A DNA stretch of 64,000 bases from Pedobacter metabolipauper (GCF_004362715.1 NZ_SNYC01000005.1:559781-623780); one strand, 5' to 3'; shown: positions 41,795-51,606, numbered from the stretch's first letter. Made by a program: numbers and translations. The notes: generated by a model not told the origin, from the sequence alone.

Positions 41795-42961
41795 ATGCCT
41801 ATTTATCATACCTTAGGAACTATACCTGCTAAACGCCATACCGTTTTTCGAAAACCAGATGGTAAGTTATATGCAGAAGAACTCGTTTCTACTGAAGGAT
41901 TTTCAAGCTTGTACTCGCTTGTTTATCATTGTCACCCTCCAACGATTGTGAAGTCGCTTGGCGAACCTTATTCCGTAGAACCTAAAATTGCGCGGGAAAA
42001 GCACCTTCGCCACACCAGTCTAATCGGTTTTAATGTAAAACCTGAAGACGACTACTTAAAAAGCCGTAAACCTGTTCTGGTTAACAGTGATCTGCACATC
42101 TCGCTTGCTGCACCACGAAAATCGATGACGGATTATTTTTACAAAAATAGTCAGGCTGATGAAGTGATCTTTATCCATGAAGGATCCGGAACCTTGAAAA
42201 CAGGCTTTGGTAAGATCAGGTTTCAATACGGAGATTACCTGGTGGTACCCCGCGGAACCATTTACCAGATGGAATTTGACAATGAAAAGAACCGGCTGTT
42301 TATTATAGAAAGCTTTAGTCCGATCCGTTCGCCTAAACGCTACCGGAATGAATATGGACAGCTGATGGAACATTCTCCATACTGCGAGCGCGACATTAAA
42401 AGACCTGCTGATCTGGAAACCATTGATGCGTTCGGGGATTTTAAGGTTTTAATTAAAAAACAGGGATTGATGTACCCATATACATATGGCACACATCCGT
42501 TTGACTTTGTTGGATGGGATGGCTTTCATTATCCATGGGCATTCTCTATCCATGACTTTGAACCCATTACCGGCCGGCTGCACCAGCCACCACCAGTTCA
42601 TCAAACTTTTGAAGGACATAATTTTGTGATCTGCTCTTTTGTACCGCGCAAATACGATTATCACCCGCTTTCTATTCCTGCTCCTTATAACCACAGCAAT
42701 GTAGACAGTGATGAGGTGCTTTATTATGTAGATGGTGATTTTATGAGCAGAAAGAGCGTGGTAAAGGGCCAGATCACTTTACATCCCGGAGGGATTCCTC
42801 ACGGACCGCACCCCGGTACCGTAGAGAAGTCTATCGGGAAAGAAAGTACCGGAGAGCTTGCCGTGATGATTGATCCCTTCCGGCCGTTAATGCTTACCCA
42901 GGATGCGGTAGACATTGAGGATGAAGGCTATCATAAAAGCTGGCAGGAAAACGTAGAATAA
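41795..42961 (+). CDS. hmgA: Homogentisate 1,2-dioxygenase
   Basis: 388 residues, about 50 shorter than the Pseudomonas enzyme and in line with other Bacteroidota. Two cupin-like parts are readable. The active-site region is HPGGIPHGPHPG near residue 330, preceded by DSDEVLYYVDGDFM, and DFVGWDGFHYPWAFSIHDFEPITGRLHQPPPVHQTF is the conserved middle block. It opens the ring of homogentisate to maleylacetoacetate with O2 and iron. hppD, the preceding pathway step, follows 37 bases later. A Phe/Tyr-rich short ORF lies upstream. Confidence 0.92.
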   Translation: MPIYHTLGTIPAKRHTVFRKPDGKLYAEELVSTEGFSSLYSLVYHCHPPTIVKSLGEPYSVEPKIAREKHLRHTSLIGFNVKPEDDYLKSRKPVLVNSDLHISLAAPRKSMTDYFYKNSQADEVIFIHEGSGTLKTGFGKIRFQYGDYLVVPRGTIYQMEFDNEKNRLFIIESFSPIRSPKRYRNEYGQLMEHSPYCERDIKRPADLETIDAFGDFKVLIKKQGLMYPYTYGTHPFDFVGWDGFHYPWAFSIHDFEPITGRLHQPPPVHQTFEGHNFVICSFVPRKYDYHPLSIPAPYNHSNVDSDEVLYYVDGDFMSRKSVVKGQITLHPGGIPHGPHPGTVEKSIGKESTGELAVMIDPFRPLMLTQDAVDIEDEGYHKSWQENVE

Positions 42962-42998
42962 AGATTTAATACTAAAAACAGACTATATTTTATCAACC

Positions 42999-44129
42999 AT
43001 GAGTACACAAACATTTGCAGAAAAGATAGCCAGGGCACAAGACTTTCTGCCTATAAATGGAACAGACTATATTGAACTTTATGTGGGCAATGCAAAGCAG
43101 GCAGCACATTTTTATAAAACAGCATTCGGATTTCAGTCCCTTGCCTATGCAGGCCCGGAAACCGGTGTGCGCGATCGTGCTTCTTATGTTTTAAAACAGG
43201 GAAAGATCAGATTGGTACTGACTTCAGGCTTAAAATCTGACAGCATCATCTCTGAACATGCTAAAAAGCATGGCGATGGGGTTAAGATCCTGGCTTTATG
43301 GGTTGATGATGCCTACAGCGCTTTTGAGGAAACTACCCAAAGGGGTGCCAAACCGTATATGGAACCTATAACCCACAAAGATGAACATGGTGAAGTGCGT
43401 ATGTCTGGTATATACACCTATGGCGAAACAGTGCATTTATTTATAGAGCGTAAAAATTACAACGGTACATTTTTACCGGGTTATCAGGACTGGAAAAGTG
43501 ACTACAATCCTTCAGATGCTGGTTTATTATATATAGATCATTGTGTTGGAAATGTAGGATGGAACCGGATGGATGAAACCGTAAAGTGGTACGAGGAAGT
43601 GATGGGCTTTGTAAACATCCTTTCTTTTGATGACAAGCAGATCAATACGGAGTATTCTGCGTTGATGAGTAAGGTAATGAGTAATGGGAATGGCTTTTCT
43701 AAATTCCCGATCAATGAACCTGCTGAAGGCAAAAAGAAATCACAGATCGAAGAGTACCTGGAATTTTATGAAGGCGAAGGGGTGCAGCACATTGCTGTTG
43801 CTACTAAAGACATTTTAGCGACGGTAAAAGAATTAAAATCTCGAGGGGTTGAGTTTTTAAGTGCACCCCCTGAAGCCTATTACAACATGATGCCTTCCAG
43901 GGTTGGTGAGATTGATGAGGAGATTAACAAGCTGAAGGAACTCGGCATTTTGGTAGACTGCGATGAAGAAGGTTATTTGCTGCAAATCTTTACGAAACCT
44001 ATTGAAGACCGTCCTACGCTGTTTTTTGAAATCATTCAGCGTAAAGGTGCACAGTCTTTTGGTGCCGGTAATTTTAAAGCATTGTTTGAATCTTTAGAAC
44101 GCGAACAGGAGCTGAGGGGTAATCTATAA
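42999..44129 (+). CDS. hppD: 4-Hydroxyphenylpyruvate dioxygenase
   Basis: 376 residues with two VOC-fold halves. The 2-His-1-Glu iron site is visible: His in LLYIDHCVGNVGWN, His in EGVQHIAVATKDI and Glu in PTLFFEIIQRKGAQSFGAGNFKALFESLE. It turns 4-hydroxyphenylpyruvate into homogentisate with release of CO2. It is the second gene of the hmgA-hppD unit. Length and motifs are standard. Confidence 0.95.
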   Translation: MSTQTFAEKIARAQDFLPINGTDYIELYVGNAKQAAHFYKTAFGFQSLAYAGPETGVRDRASYVLKQGKIRLVLTSGLKSDSIISEHAKKHGDGVKILALWVDDAYSAFEETTQRGAKPYMEPITHKDEHGEVRMSGIYTYGETVHLFIERKNYNGTFLPGYQDWKSDYNPSDAGLLYIDHCVGNVGWNRMDETVKWYEEVMGFVNILSFDDKQINTEYSALMSKVMSNGNGFSKFPINEPAEGKKKSQIEEYLEFYEGEGVQHIAVATKDILATVKELKSRGVEFLSAPPEAYYNMMPSRVGEIDEEINKLKELGILVDCDEEGYLLQIFTKPIEDRPTLFFEIIQRKGAQSFGAGNFKALFESLEREQELRGNL

Positions 44130-44284
44130 CCGAATTTCTACTGTTTGCAAGTCTAAGAATATCCCGGATACTGTCTGGGATATTCTTATTGTTTTAATCG
44201 TTTAACGTGTACCCCTTATCGTATGCAAATAGAATCATTAGGTATTATTTAATAAAAATAGCTATTTTCGGCCTTTATAGTAAT

Positions 44285-45214
44285 ATGCCGGGAATGGAAT
44301 TTAACATCATTAGCAGGGTAAATCTTTTTTTTACACGTTTTAAAGCTGCTTTTAAATTGTTTCAAAAAAACGATCCGCTGCGTTTAGCTGGTGCCACTGC
44401 TTTTTTTGCAAACTTTGCCCTTCCTCCTATTCTTTTAATCCTGATCCGCTTATTTGGTTTTTTTATAGACCGGAAAATACTGGCGTCGAGAATATTTGAA
44501 CGTTTGGCTGACATTCTGGACGACAGCAGTACGGGTCAGATTCGGCAAACGCTTAGAAACATCAGAGGTATTGACCACCAATGGTATGCTACCCTGCTCA
44601 GTTTTGTATTTTTTATTTTTGTTGCGACTACATTATTTAATGTAATTAAAAACTCGATGGATCAGATCTGGTCCATTGGAAATAAGGAGCATTCTGGTTT
44701 TATGTTTAAGCTGAAATTAAGGGGCCGGTCTATGGTAATTATTTTACTTGCCGGAATTTTATTCATAACTGGCTTTTTAACCGACAGTGTGCAGGCTTTT
44801 ATTGGCGTATACATCAATACCGCCTCTCCTAACTTTGGCAAAATATTTCTGGATATTTTAAATCAACTGCTCTTTGTAGCCATTGTAACCATTTGGTTCA
44901 GTGTTCTTTTCCGTTATCTAACCAATGGCCGGCCCACCTGGAAAGTATCCATACGCGGCGGCCTACTTACGGGCATACTGTTTACCGCTGGAAAGTTTAT
45001 CCTCCGAATCATGTTACCTTTAAGCGGCATTGGCAATATTTACGGCACTTCTGGCTCTATTGTGCTGATCATGCTTTTTGTATTCTATTCTTCTTTCATC
45101 TTTTACTTCGGTGCCTGCTATGTGAAGGTACTAAGTGACTCCAGGGAAACACCAATCAGACCTATTGAGGGTGCTTTCCATTATGAAATTAAGGAAGTAA
45201 TAAAAGAAAATTAG
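44285..45214 (+). CDS. YihY/BrkB-family membrane protein
   Basis: 309 residues from ATG 44285; the frame from 44207 crosses a probable -7 box (TATTTTCG, 44263-44270). About six membrane helices. RLAGATAFFANFALPPILLILI is the conserved first helix, FKLKLRGRSMVIILLAGI is similar to the family's cytoplasmic loop, and YGTSGSIVLIMLFVFYSSFIFYFGACYVKV is the standard last helix pair. The family was once called ribonuclease BN; its function is unknown. It ends four bases inside the next convergent gene. Confidence 0.87.
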   Translation: MPGMEFNIISRVNLFFTRFKAAFKLFQKNDPLRLAGATAFFANFALPPILLILIRLFGFFIDRKILASRIFERLADILDDSSTGQIRQTLRNIRGIDHQWYATLLSFVFFIFVATTLFNVIKNSMDQIWSIGNKEHSGFMFKLKLRGRSMVIILLAGILFITGFLTDSVQAFIGVYINTASPNFGKIFLDILNQLLFVAIVTIWFSVLFRYLTNGRPTWKVSIRGGLLTGILFTAGKFILRIMLPLSGIGNIYGTSGSIVLIMLFVFYSSFIFYFGACYVKVLSDSRETPIRPIEGAFHYEIKEVIKEN

Positions 45215-45504
45215 CTTGCCATTAAACCCGGTTGCGGCACTGAGACTTTTTCAAATCCCTGCATTTCAAATACAGCAAGCTTATTTATAAGGTTGTAATG
45301 TAGTGTTCCAAAGAAGTTGATGATACCATCCTTATTCTTTCCTTCAATACAAATACTCTCTTTAACGATCTCACGATGTTCCAGATTATGATCATTTAAG
45401 ATCACATCCTCATCTTTAATTTTAACATCATCTGCACTAAGTGCGAATTGTTTAAGAAGCTCTAAAAAGCTTTGTCCGTTCAACAATAGTTCTTTAATAT
45501 TCAT
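45211..45504 (-). CDS. Hypothetical protein
   Basis: 97 residues with no signal peptide or membrane segment. An alternation of short helices and strands (NIKELLLNGQSFLELLKQFA, DVILNDHNLEHREIVKESICIEG) suggests a small globular protein. I do not recognise a family. It overlaps the BrkB gene by four bases at the stops. A strong terminator-like stem (45575-45600) separates it from the upstream beta-barrel gene. Confidence 0.55.
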   Translation of the reverse strand: MNIKELLLNGQSFLELLKQFALSADDVKIKDEDVILNDHNLEHREIVKESICIEGKNKDGIINFFGTLHYNLINKLAVFEMQGFEKVSVPQPGLMAS

Positions 45505-45574
45505 GGCTATATTCGATTAGTTTAGGTAAGGTACCGGCATCAATTTTAAAGCCAAAAATGATTAATGTCAAATA

Positions 45575-45600
45575 AAAAAGGCGCTTTACAGCGCCTTTTT
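45575..45600 (-). terminator. Terminator of the 45624 beta-barrel gene
   Basis: AAAAAGGCGCT, loop TTAC, AGCGCCTTTTT: a perfect 11-bp stem ending in T on both strands. Confidence 0.88.
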
Positions 45601-45623
45601 ACAATTCTTTATCATTTGTTAAT

Positions 45624-46211
45624 TTAGAATAACTTGTAGGCAAGCCCGATTGTAAATAAGCTCAGTTTAGTATCGTCATAACCATCTTTACCAATTTTAG
45701 AAAGACCTTGTTCAAACCGAACATCAACTCCAAGATTTTTAATGTCCAAGCCTGCACCAAACTGCCATGCAAGCGATTGTCCTTTAAAATCTCCACGGAA
45801 TACGCTGCCTGCAGCTTGTCCGAATTTTTGTTCATCATTTAAAATAAAGGACACCACCGGACCAGTGTTTAAGCGAAGACCTATCCCTGCTGCACCAATT
45901 TTAGTACCTACCAATACCGGAACGTCCAGACTTGTAAATTTAACTTCGTTCTCTAATCCATTGGCATCAGTTAACGTTGTATTTTTTCCACTTAAGTACA
46001 ATTCAGGTTGTAAGTGAATACCCGCAGCACCAATTCTTGCCCAAAAACCACCATAGTAGCCAGCTCTGTTATCGCTGTCGAACGTGTTTTCTGTACTTAA
46101 TTTAGATAAGTTGGCTCCGGCTTTTATTCCAAACTGGAAGCTGGGAAGTATTTGTGAGAATCCAAATAAACTCGAACAAATTAATGCTGCTGATAAAATT
46201 AGTTTTTTCAT
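45624..46211 (-). CDS. PorT-like outer-membrane beta-barrel protein
   Basis: 195 residues with a signal peptide (MKKLILSAALICSSLFGFSQ). The mature chain starts FQFGIKAGANLSKLSTENTF, the usual opening of the PorT-family/OMP_b-brl_2 barrel, and continues with strands such as AGIHLQPELYLSGKN, SLDVPVLVGTKIG and QSLAWQFGAGLDIKNLGVDVRFEQGLS. It ends SLFTIGLAYKLF with the terminal Phe. Function unknown. It is not a close copy of the two barrels next to the Kai operon. Confidence 0.85.
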   Translation of the reverse strand: MKKLILSAALICSSLFGFSQILPSFQFGIKAGANLSKLSTENTFDSDNRAGYYGGFWARIGAAGIHLQPELYLSGKNTTLTDANGLENEVKFTSLDVPVLVGTKIGAAGIGLRLNTGPVVSFILNDEQKFGQAAGSVFRGDFKGQSLAWQFGAGLDIKNLGVDVRFEQGLSKIGKDGYDDTKLSLFTIGLAYKLF

Positions 46212-46307
46212 AAAATGTTTTTAGTATATGATTTAAATTATCTACGTGAAATTAAGAATATTTTAAATTCAAAACTACGTATTTATTCCAATTGTTAAAA
46301 ATTAGAA

Positions 46308-46324
46308 AGCCCCAAAAAGGGGCT
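46308..46324 (-). terminator. Small terminator-like hairpin
   Basis: AGCCCC, loop AAAAA, GGGGCT, just beyond the 46354 stop on the minus strand. The following T tract is broken (TTTCTAATTTTT), so it is a weak terminator. Confidence 0.5.
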
Positions 46325-46353
46325 CTCCATATTATTGACTAATTCGTTAATGA

Positions 46354-46653
46354 TTAATGACCGGTTACTTCATCAATTGCTTGCTGTTCTTTCAGCGCAT
46401 CTACATTATTTTTATTTCCAAAATTCTGGGTCTTATCCGCAAAATATTCAAGAATACCTACAATGGTATCCAGGTTATCTGCTACCCTTTGGTGCATATC
46501 CGGTAAATCTTTATCTAATCTTTTATCACCAAGTTCTATATTATCAACTTCAATTTTTCCGATCTTCTGAATAATTGCCTGCTGTGAGTGTTGTAAGTCT
46601 TCTAATTCTCTTACAATTTTCTCCATCAACTCAAACTTTTTTAACGTATCCAT
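46354..46653 (-). CDS. Hypothetical helical protein
   Basis: 99 residues, soluble and mostly helical, with heptad-like patterns: MDTLKKFELMEKIVRELEDLQHSQQAIIQ and MHQRVADNLDTIVGILEYFADKTQ. I do not recognise a family. Its acidic, coiled-coil nature suggests a partner-binding protein. It is a single gene, divergent from the TPR gene. Confidence 0.6.
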   Translation of the reverse strand: MDTLKKFELMEKIVRELEDLQHSQQAIIQKIGKIEVDNIELGDKRLDKDLPDMHQRVADNLDTIVGILEYFADKTQNFGNKNNVDALKEQQAIDEVTGH

Positions 46654-46831
46654 ATTTGTATTTTTAATTAGATGTACATTTTTATTTCATCCAGTATCAA
46701 CCAATTACCTTGCCAGTATTCCAATCCCCCTTCTTTTTATACGCTTTAAACTGAGAATACGTTTAAAAAAATAGATTCAAATTTGCATTACCCACAAATA
46801 ACTAATATTTTAGTTTAAAATTCCAACTGTT

Positions 46832-47971
46832 ATGAAAAGATTGTGCTTTCTATTTTTTATTTTGATTGGTGTGCAATTCAGCAATGCCCAATCTGGTATT
46901 AAGCTTGATAATGAAAAATTGCTTGACTATTATCAGACCCAGCGCTATGCGGAGGCTGCACTATATTTACAAAGCATTTTTAAGGAAGACACTGAAAACC
47001 CAAAAGAGATTGCTCAACTCGCTTATGCGAATATAATGGCCAATAAGCTTACCGAAGCGCAGAAGAACTACTTAAAGTTATATGCACAGCAGCCGAAAAA
47101 TCTAGCCATTCTATTTAATCTCGCAACGATTAATATCAAACGTGGAAATAATGAGAAGGCAAAGGGTTATTATCAGGAGATCTTAACAATTGACAGCACG
47201 AATTACAGGGTGTATAAACAACTGGCGGATATCAGTCCGAATTTAGTGGAAAAGTTTTCGTTCTTATTAAAGGCTAACAAACTAAATCCCATAGATGGTG
47301 AAATTGCGTTTGACCTAACCCAGTTCTATCTGGATATGAAGGATTATGCAAGGGCCAAATCTACACTTTACCCTGCCTTAAATGCAGATACGGCCAACCT
47401 GCAACTGTTAAAAATGAAAGTACCCATTTGCCTGTTCATGAAAGAGTTTGATGAAAGTATTGCAACAGGATTAAGACTTCTTTCTTATGGGGACAGTTCA
47501 AACTTTGTGGTAAGCAATATGGCCAAGAGCTATTATTCCAAACTGGATTATACCAATGCCCTTAAATACTTTTTGATGGTTGATGTAACTACATTTGATG
47601 CAGAGGCACTTTCTTATAATTTAGGGCTGACGTACAGAGGATTAAAGGATTATAAAAATTCTATTCCTCAGTTTAAAGCGGCAATTAAAGCTGGGATATC
47701 TGATGGTATCTCGAGATATTATGGTTTACTCGGAGATTCTTACGAACGTGTTGATCAGAACGATGAAGCAAATGCCGCTTATAAAAAAGGTTTAAACTTT
47801 GATAATGATGGCAGCCTTTTGTACAATATTGCATTGGTTTATGAAAGTAAACTTAATGATAAAAAGAATGCAATTGTGTATTACGAGCGTTACCTCAATA
47901 CCATAAAACCGGAAATACAGCCGAAGCTTATTGGATTTTTAAAAGAAAAGATCGTTGAACTAAAAAAGTAG
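46832..47971 (+). CDS. Tetratricopeptide-repeat periplasmic protein
   Basis: 379 residues with a signal peptide (MKRLCFLFFILIGVQFSNAQ). At least six TPR-like helix pairs are readable, for example AEAALYLQSIFKEDTENPKEIAQLAYANIM, AILFNLATINIKRGNNEKAKGYYQEIL, ALSYNLGLTYRGLKDYKNSIPQFKAAIK and SLLYNIALVYESKLNDKKNAIVYYERYL. Such repeats form protein-binding scaffolds. The partner is unknown. Its stop codon abuts the riboflavin synthase stop. Confidence 0.83.
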   Translation: MKRLCFLFFILIGVQFSNAQSGIKLDNEKLLDYYQTQRYAEAALYLQSIFKEDTENPKEIAQLAYANIMANKLTEAQKNYLKLYAQQPKNLAILFNLATINIKRGNNEKAKGYYQEILTIDSTNYRVYKQLADISPNLVEKFSFLLKANKLNPIDGEIAFDLTQFYLDMKDYARAKSTLYPALNADTANLQLLKMKVPICLFMKEFDESIATGLRLLSYGDSSNFVVSNMAKSYYSKLDYTNALKYFLMVDVTTFDAEALSYNLGLTYRGLKDYKNSIPQFKAAIKAGISDGISRYYGLLGDSYERVDQNDEANAAYKKGLNFDNDGSLLYNIALVYESKLNDKKNAIVYYERYLNTIKPEIQPKLIGFLKEKIVELKK

Positions 47972-48556
47972 CTATCGGTTAACCAGGCGGGCCACATATT
48001 TACCGATAATATCAAACTCGATGTTTACGGCATCACCCACATTCACTTCGTGCAGATTGGTGTGTTCAAAGGTATACGGTATAATGAACACAGAAAATTC
48101 ATCGTCTGCCGAGCCAACCACCGTAAGGCTGATTCCATTTACACAGACAGATCCTTTCTCTACAGTTACATTGCCAGGCGCAGCATCGTATTTAAACCGG
48201 TACTCCCAGCTTCCATCCAGTTCTGCTCTTTTGATACAAACTGCAGTCTGATCAACATGGCCCTGTACAATGTGGCCATCCAGTCTGCCGTTCATCTGCA
48301 TACACCGTTCTAGATTCACCTTATTGCCAACAGCAAGTGTTTTCAAATTTGTTTTCTGAAGTGTTTCTTCAATAGCAGTAACGCGATAAGTATCTCCTGT
48401 TAGTTCTACAACGGTTAAGCACACCCCATTATGAGCCACACTTTGATCTATTTTCAATTCATTACTTATTGCCGAGTGAATGGTATAATGAAGATTAGTG
48501 CCTTCTGCCTGTACCGCTGTAATTTCCCCTAACGTTTCTATTATTCCTGTAAACAT
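47972..48556 (-). CDS. ribE: Riboflavin synthase alpha chain
   Basis: 194 residues in two similar beta-barrel halves: MFTGIIETLGEI with SVAHNGVCLTVVE, and QGHVDQTAV with KGSVCVNGISLTVVG. These are the two lumazine-binding repeats of riboflavin synthase, which makes riboflavin from two 6,7-dimethyl-8-ribityllumazine molecules. It lies 4 bases after accC on the same strand, an uncommon partner. No FMN riboswitch is seen upstream. Confidence 0.94.
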   Translation of the reverse strand: MFTGIIETLGEITAVQAEGTNLHYTIHSAISNELKIDQSVAHNGVCLTVVELTGDTYRVTAIEETLQKTNLKTLAVGNKVNLERCMQMNGRLDGHIVQGHVDQTAVCIKRAELDGSWEYRFKYDAAPGNVTVEKGSVCVNGISLTVVGSADDEFSVFIIPYTFEHTNLHEVNVGDAVNIEFDIIGKYVARLVNR

Positions 48557-48560
48557 ATTC

Positions 48561-50048
48561 TTAAATTAGTTTCTGCCTGTTCCTTCTCCAGTTCCCATTA
48601 TCGGAGTTTTGAGGACTTGCCTGAAGCGGTGCATTTCTTTTCTTCAAGGCTAAAGCGGCAAATATAGCCGCCATAAGTGCTTCATTGTTGTCCTCTCTTT
48701 TTAAGCTATCGGGACCGAAGTATTTACTGACAAAATGTGTATCAAATTTACCCGATCTAAACGCATCGTGCTGCATCACAAATTTCCCAAAGTTAAGGGT
48801 AGTTTTTATACCGGTAATGTCATATTCATCAATAGCACGAACCATTCGTTCTAAGGCTTCTTCACGGTCTTTCCCGTAGGTAATGAGTTTGGCGATCATG
48901 GGATCGTAGTAGATTGGAATTTCCATGCCTTGTTCAAAGCCGTCATCTACCCGAACACCATTTCCTTTGGGTATGCTGTATGTTTGCAGCATACCGATAT
49001 CAGGTAAGAAGTTGTTATCCGGATCTTCTGCATATACCCGCAGTTCTATTGCGTGACCGTTTATTTTTAATTCATTCTGAGTGTAGGAAATTTTCTCACC
49101 GCGTGCTATTTTAATTTGCTCTTTAACCAGGTCCAGACCGGTGATCATTTCAGTAACCGGATGTTCGACCTGCAGGCGGGTATTCATTTCTAAAAAGAAG
49201 AAATCCAGATTTTCATCAAGAATAAACTCTACTGTTCCGGCACCAACATAGTTTACGGCCTTTGCAACTGCAACTGCGCAATCGCCCATTTTCTGGCGTG
49301 TTTCGGCAGACAAGATACTGGATGGGGCTTCTTCTACTACCTTCTGATGCCTGCGCTGTATGGAGCATTCCCGTTCAAACAAATGCACAACATTACCATG
49401 CGTATCGCCCAGCACCTGAATTTCTATATGACGCGGAGAAGATACATACCGCTCTATAAAAACGGATCCGTCACCAAACGCAGAAACTGCTTCACTTACT
49501 GCAAGCTGCATCTGTTCTTCAAAATCAGCAGCCTGGTTAACAATCCGCATACCCTTACCACCACCTCCGGCGGCTGCTTTAATGAGGATTGGGAAACCAA
49601 CTTCCAATGCCCGTTTCTTTGCTTCAGATACATCCGTTATTGCTTCATCTGTTCCGGGAACCATTGGAATATTATATCTTAAAGCGGCAGCTTTCGCAGA
49701 CAGCTTATTGCCCATAACCTCCATGGCTTCTGGTGTTGGACCGATTAAGATTAATCCGGATGCTTTAACCAACCTTGCAAAAGATGCATTTTCTGACAGG
49801 AAACCGTACCCTGGATGTATGGCTTCTGCACCGGTAATTTTACAGGCTTCTATTATTTTTTCGCCCAGCAGATAGGATTGATTAGATGGCGCAGGGCCGA
49901 TGCATACCGCTTCATCTGCATAGCGCACATGAAGTGCTTCGCGGTCTGCCTCAGAATATACGGCTACAGTTTTAATTCCCATTTCTTTTGCAGAACGCAT
50001 AATGCGCAGGGCGATTTCGCCCCTGTTGGCAATGAGGATTTTATTCAT
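48561..50048 (-). CDS. accC: Biotin carboxylase subunit of acyl-CoA carboxylase
   Basis: 495 residues, ATP-grasp type. The start MNKILIANRGEIALRIMRSAKEMG, HPGYGFLSENA, the glycine loop AAAGGGGKGMR and EMNTRLQVEHPVTEM are the AccC hallmarks. The last ~45 residues are longer than in E. coli AccC (449) and end in a basic tail. It carboxylates biotin on a carrier protein. No biotin carrier or carboxyltransferase gene is next to it, so I cannot say if it serves acetyl-CoA or propionyl-CoA carboxylase. Confidence 0.9.
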   Translation of the reverse strand: MNKILIANRGEIALRIMRSAKEMGIKTVAVYSEADREALHVRYADEAVCIGPAPSNQSYLLGEKIIEACKITGAEAIHPGYGFLSENASFARLVKASGLILIGPTPEAMEVMGNKLSAKAAALRYNIPMVPGTDEAITDVSEAKKRALEVGFPILIKAAAGGGGKGMRIVNQAADFEEQMQLAVSEAVSAFGDGSVFIERYVSSPRHIEIQVLGDTHGNVVHLFERECSIQRRHQKVVEEAPSSILSAETRQKMGDCAVAVAKAVNYVGAGTVEFILDENLDFFFLEMNTRLQVEHPVTEMITGLDLVKEQIKIARGEKISYTQNELKINGHAIELRVYAEDPDNNFLPDIGMLQTYSIPKGNGVRVDDGFEQGMEIPIYYDPMIAKLITYGKDREEALERMVRAIDEYDITGIKTTLNFGKFVMQHDAFRSGKFDTHFVSKYFGPDSLKREDNNEALMAAIFAALALKKRNAPLQASPQNSDNGNWRRNRQKLI

Positions 50049-50096
50049 GTAAACGAAATTAGTATAATCTCTTATAATTAGGGAATCCTTTATAAA

Positions 50097-51119
50097 TTAT
50101 AAGTTTTTAATGACCTCTATGGTCCTGTCGATCATTTCCGGAGTAACATCCAGGTGGGTAACCAAACGGATGGTTTTAGGCCCGGTTGTACCGCAGGCAA
50201 TACCTTTTTCTGATAACTGGTGTACAATTGCATCTGCCTTAAAGCCTTCAGCAACCTCAAAGATGACAATGTTAGTTTCTACAGGCATCACTCCTGCTAC
50301 ATAACTCATTTCCTGTAATGCCCCGGATAATGCCAATGCGTGCTGGTGGTCTGTCTTTAACCGGTCTACATGATGATCCAGCGCATAGATTCCTGCCGCC
50401 GCAAGGAATCCTGCCTGACGCATACCACCCCCAAAAGCCTTCCGGATCTTTACTGCCTTTTGAATGGTCTCTTTAGAACCCAATAGAACGGATCCAACGG
50501 GTGCACCTAATCCTTTAGATAAGCAGATAGAAATTCCGTCAAAATATTTCCCATAATCTTTTGCCTGATCTCCGGTAGCGATCAATGCATTAAAGATCCG
50601 GGCACCATCCAAATGAAGCTTTAATCCTTTGATATTACACAAGGTATGGATCGGTTCGATCTGGTTTAAGTTATAGCAGGCTCCTCCTCCCTTATTCACC
50701 GTATTTTCCAGTACAACAAGACTGGAATTTGGATAATGAATGTTCTGCTCATTAATTTCCGGTTCGATCAGTTCAGGTGTCAATATTCCCCTGGTGCCGT
50801 TTAACAGGCGGACAGAAGCCATAGAATGATACGCAATTCCACCGCCTTCATAGCGATATACGTGTGCAGTCTGGTCGCAGATCACTTCATCCATAGGCTG
50901 TGTAAAACACTTTATTGCGATCTGATTGGTCATTGTTCCTGAAGGGCAAAACAAACCAGCTTCCATATTAAAGAGGCCGGCGAGTTTACTTTCAAGTTCT
51001 TTAACCGTTTCATCTTCTCCATAAACGTCGTCTCCTACTTTGGCGGTCATCATGGCCTCGATCATGCCTGCTGTTGGCCGGGTTACGGTATCACTTCTAA
51101 AATCGATCTTTGCTGCCAT
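50097..51119 (-). CDS. ltaE: Low-specificity L-threonine aldolase
   Basis: 340 residues from ATG 51119 (an upstream start at 51137 adds six residues). MAAKIDFRSDTVTRPTAGM and GDDVYGEDETV are the standard N-terminus, HLDGARIFNA holds the PLP-aspartate region and CLSKGLGAPVGSVL the PLP lysine. It splits L-threonine into glycine and acetaldehyde. It lies about 50 bases before accC on the same strand, with no obvious functional tie. L-allo-threonine aldolase is the same family. Confidence 0.93.
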   Translation of the reverse strand: MAAKIDFRSDTVTRPTAGMIEAMMTAKVGDDVYGEDETVKELESKLAGLFNMEAGLFCPSGTMTNQIAIKCFTQPMDEVICDQTAHVYRYEGGGIAYHSMASVRLLNGTRGILTPELIEPEINEQNIHYPNSSLVVLENTVNKGGGACYNLNQIEPIHTLCNIKGLKLHLDGARIFNALIATGDQAKDYGKYFDGISICLSKGLGAPVGSVLLGSKETIQKAVKIRKAFGGGMRQAGFLAAAGIYALDHHVDRLKTDHQHALALSGALQEMSYVAGVMPVETNIVIFEVAEGFKADAIVHQLSEKGIACGTTGPKTIRLVTHLDVTPEMIDRTIEVIKNL

Positions 51120-51606
51120 ATATTTTTTACTTAACACAAATATTCATTTTTTAAGGATTTAAACCAGATTCTATTGATAAATATTACAAAGGTATCATGG
51201 GAATGTTAATTTCAAAAGGTAACAATAGTGTTTTGATTTATGCCTCTAATGTCATTTTATTGGTGTTATTGCGTTACCAGAAAAAAGGGGAATATTTAAA
51301 AATTTGGATTTTAAAATAACAAGCGTATTTTAGCTTAGTGTTTTTTTAACAATATGGTAACTTCAAAATCACGAGCAAAACTATATAAATCAACGTTTTT
51401 ACAGGTTTAAACCTATAAAAATATATAACTAACCAAAACCAATAAATTAAATTAATTGAAATTTTATGTGCTTTTATCTCTGTAAAAAACGGAAATATTG
51501 GGCTATAAAAACTTCATGACCACTTAAAACAAATTTATGAATATGAAAAAAAGCCGTACAAAAGTGTTTGGATTATTTACTTTTATCCCGAAAAAAACAA
51601 ATTAAG
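51120..51606. other. Long AT-rich gene-free region
   Basis: About 490 bases between divergent ltaE and the kinase gene. No RNA gene or convincing promoter was recognised. It holds a perfect 12-base palindrome AGGTTTAAACCT (51403-51414). A 20-codon frame (51543-51605) ends one base before the kinase ATG; it is too short to call. Confidence 0.6.
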
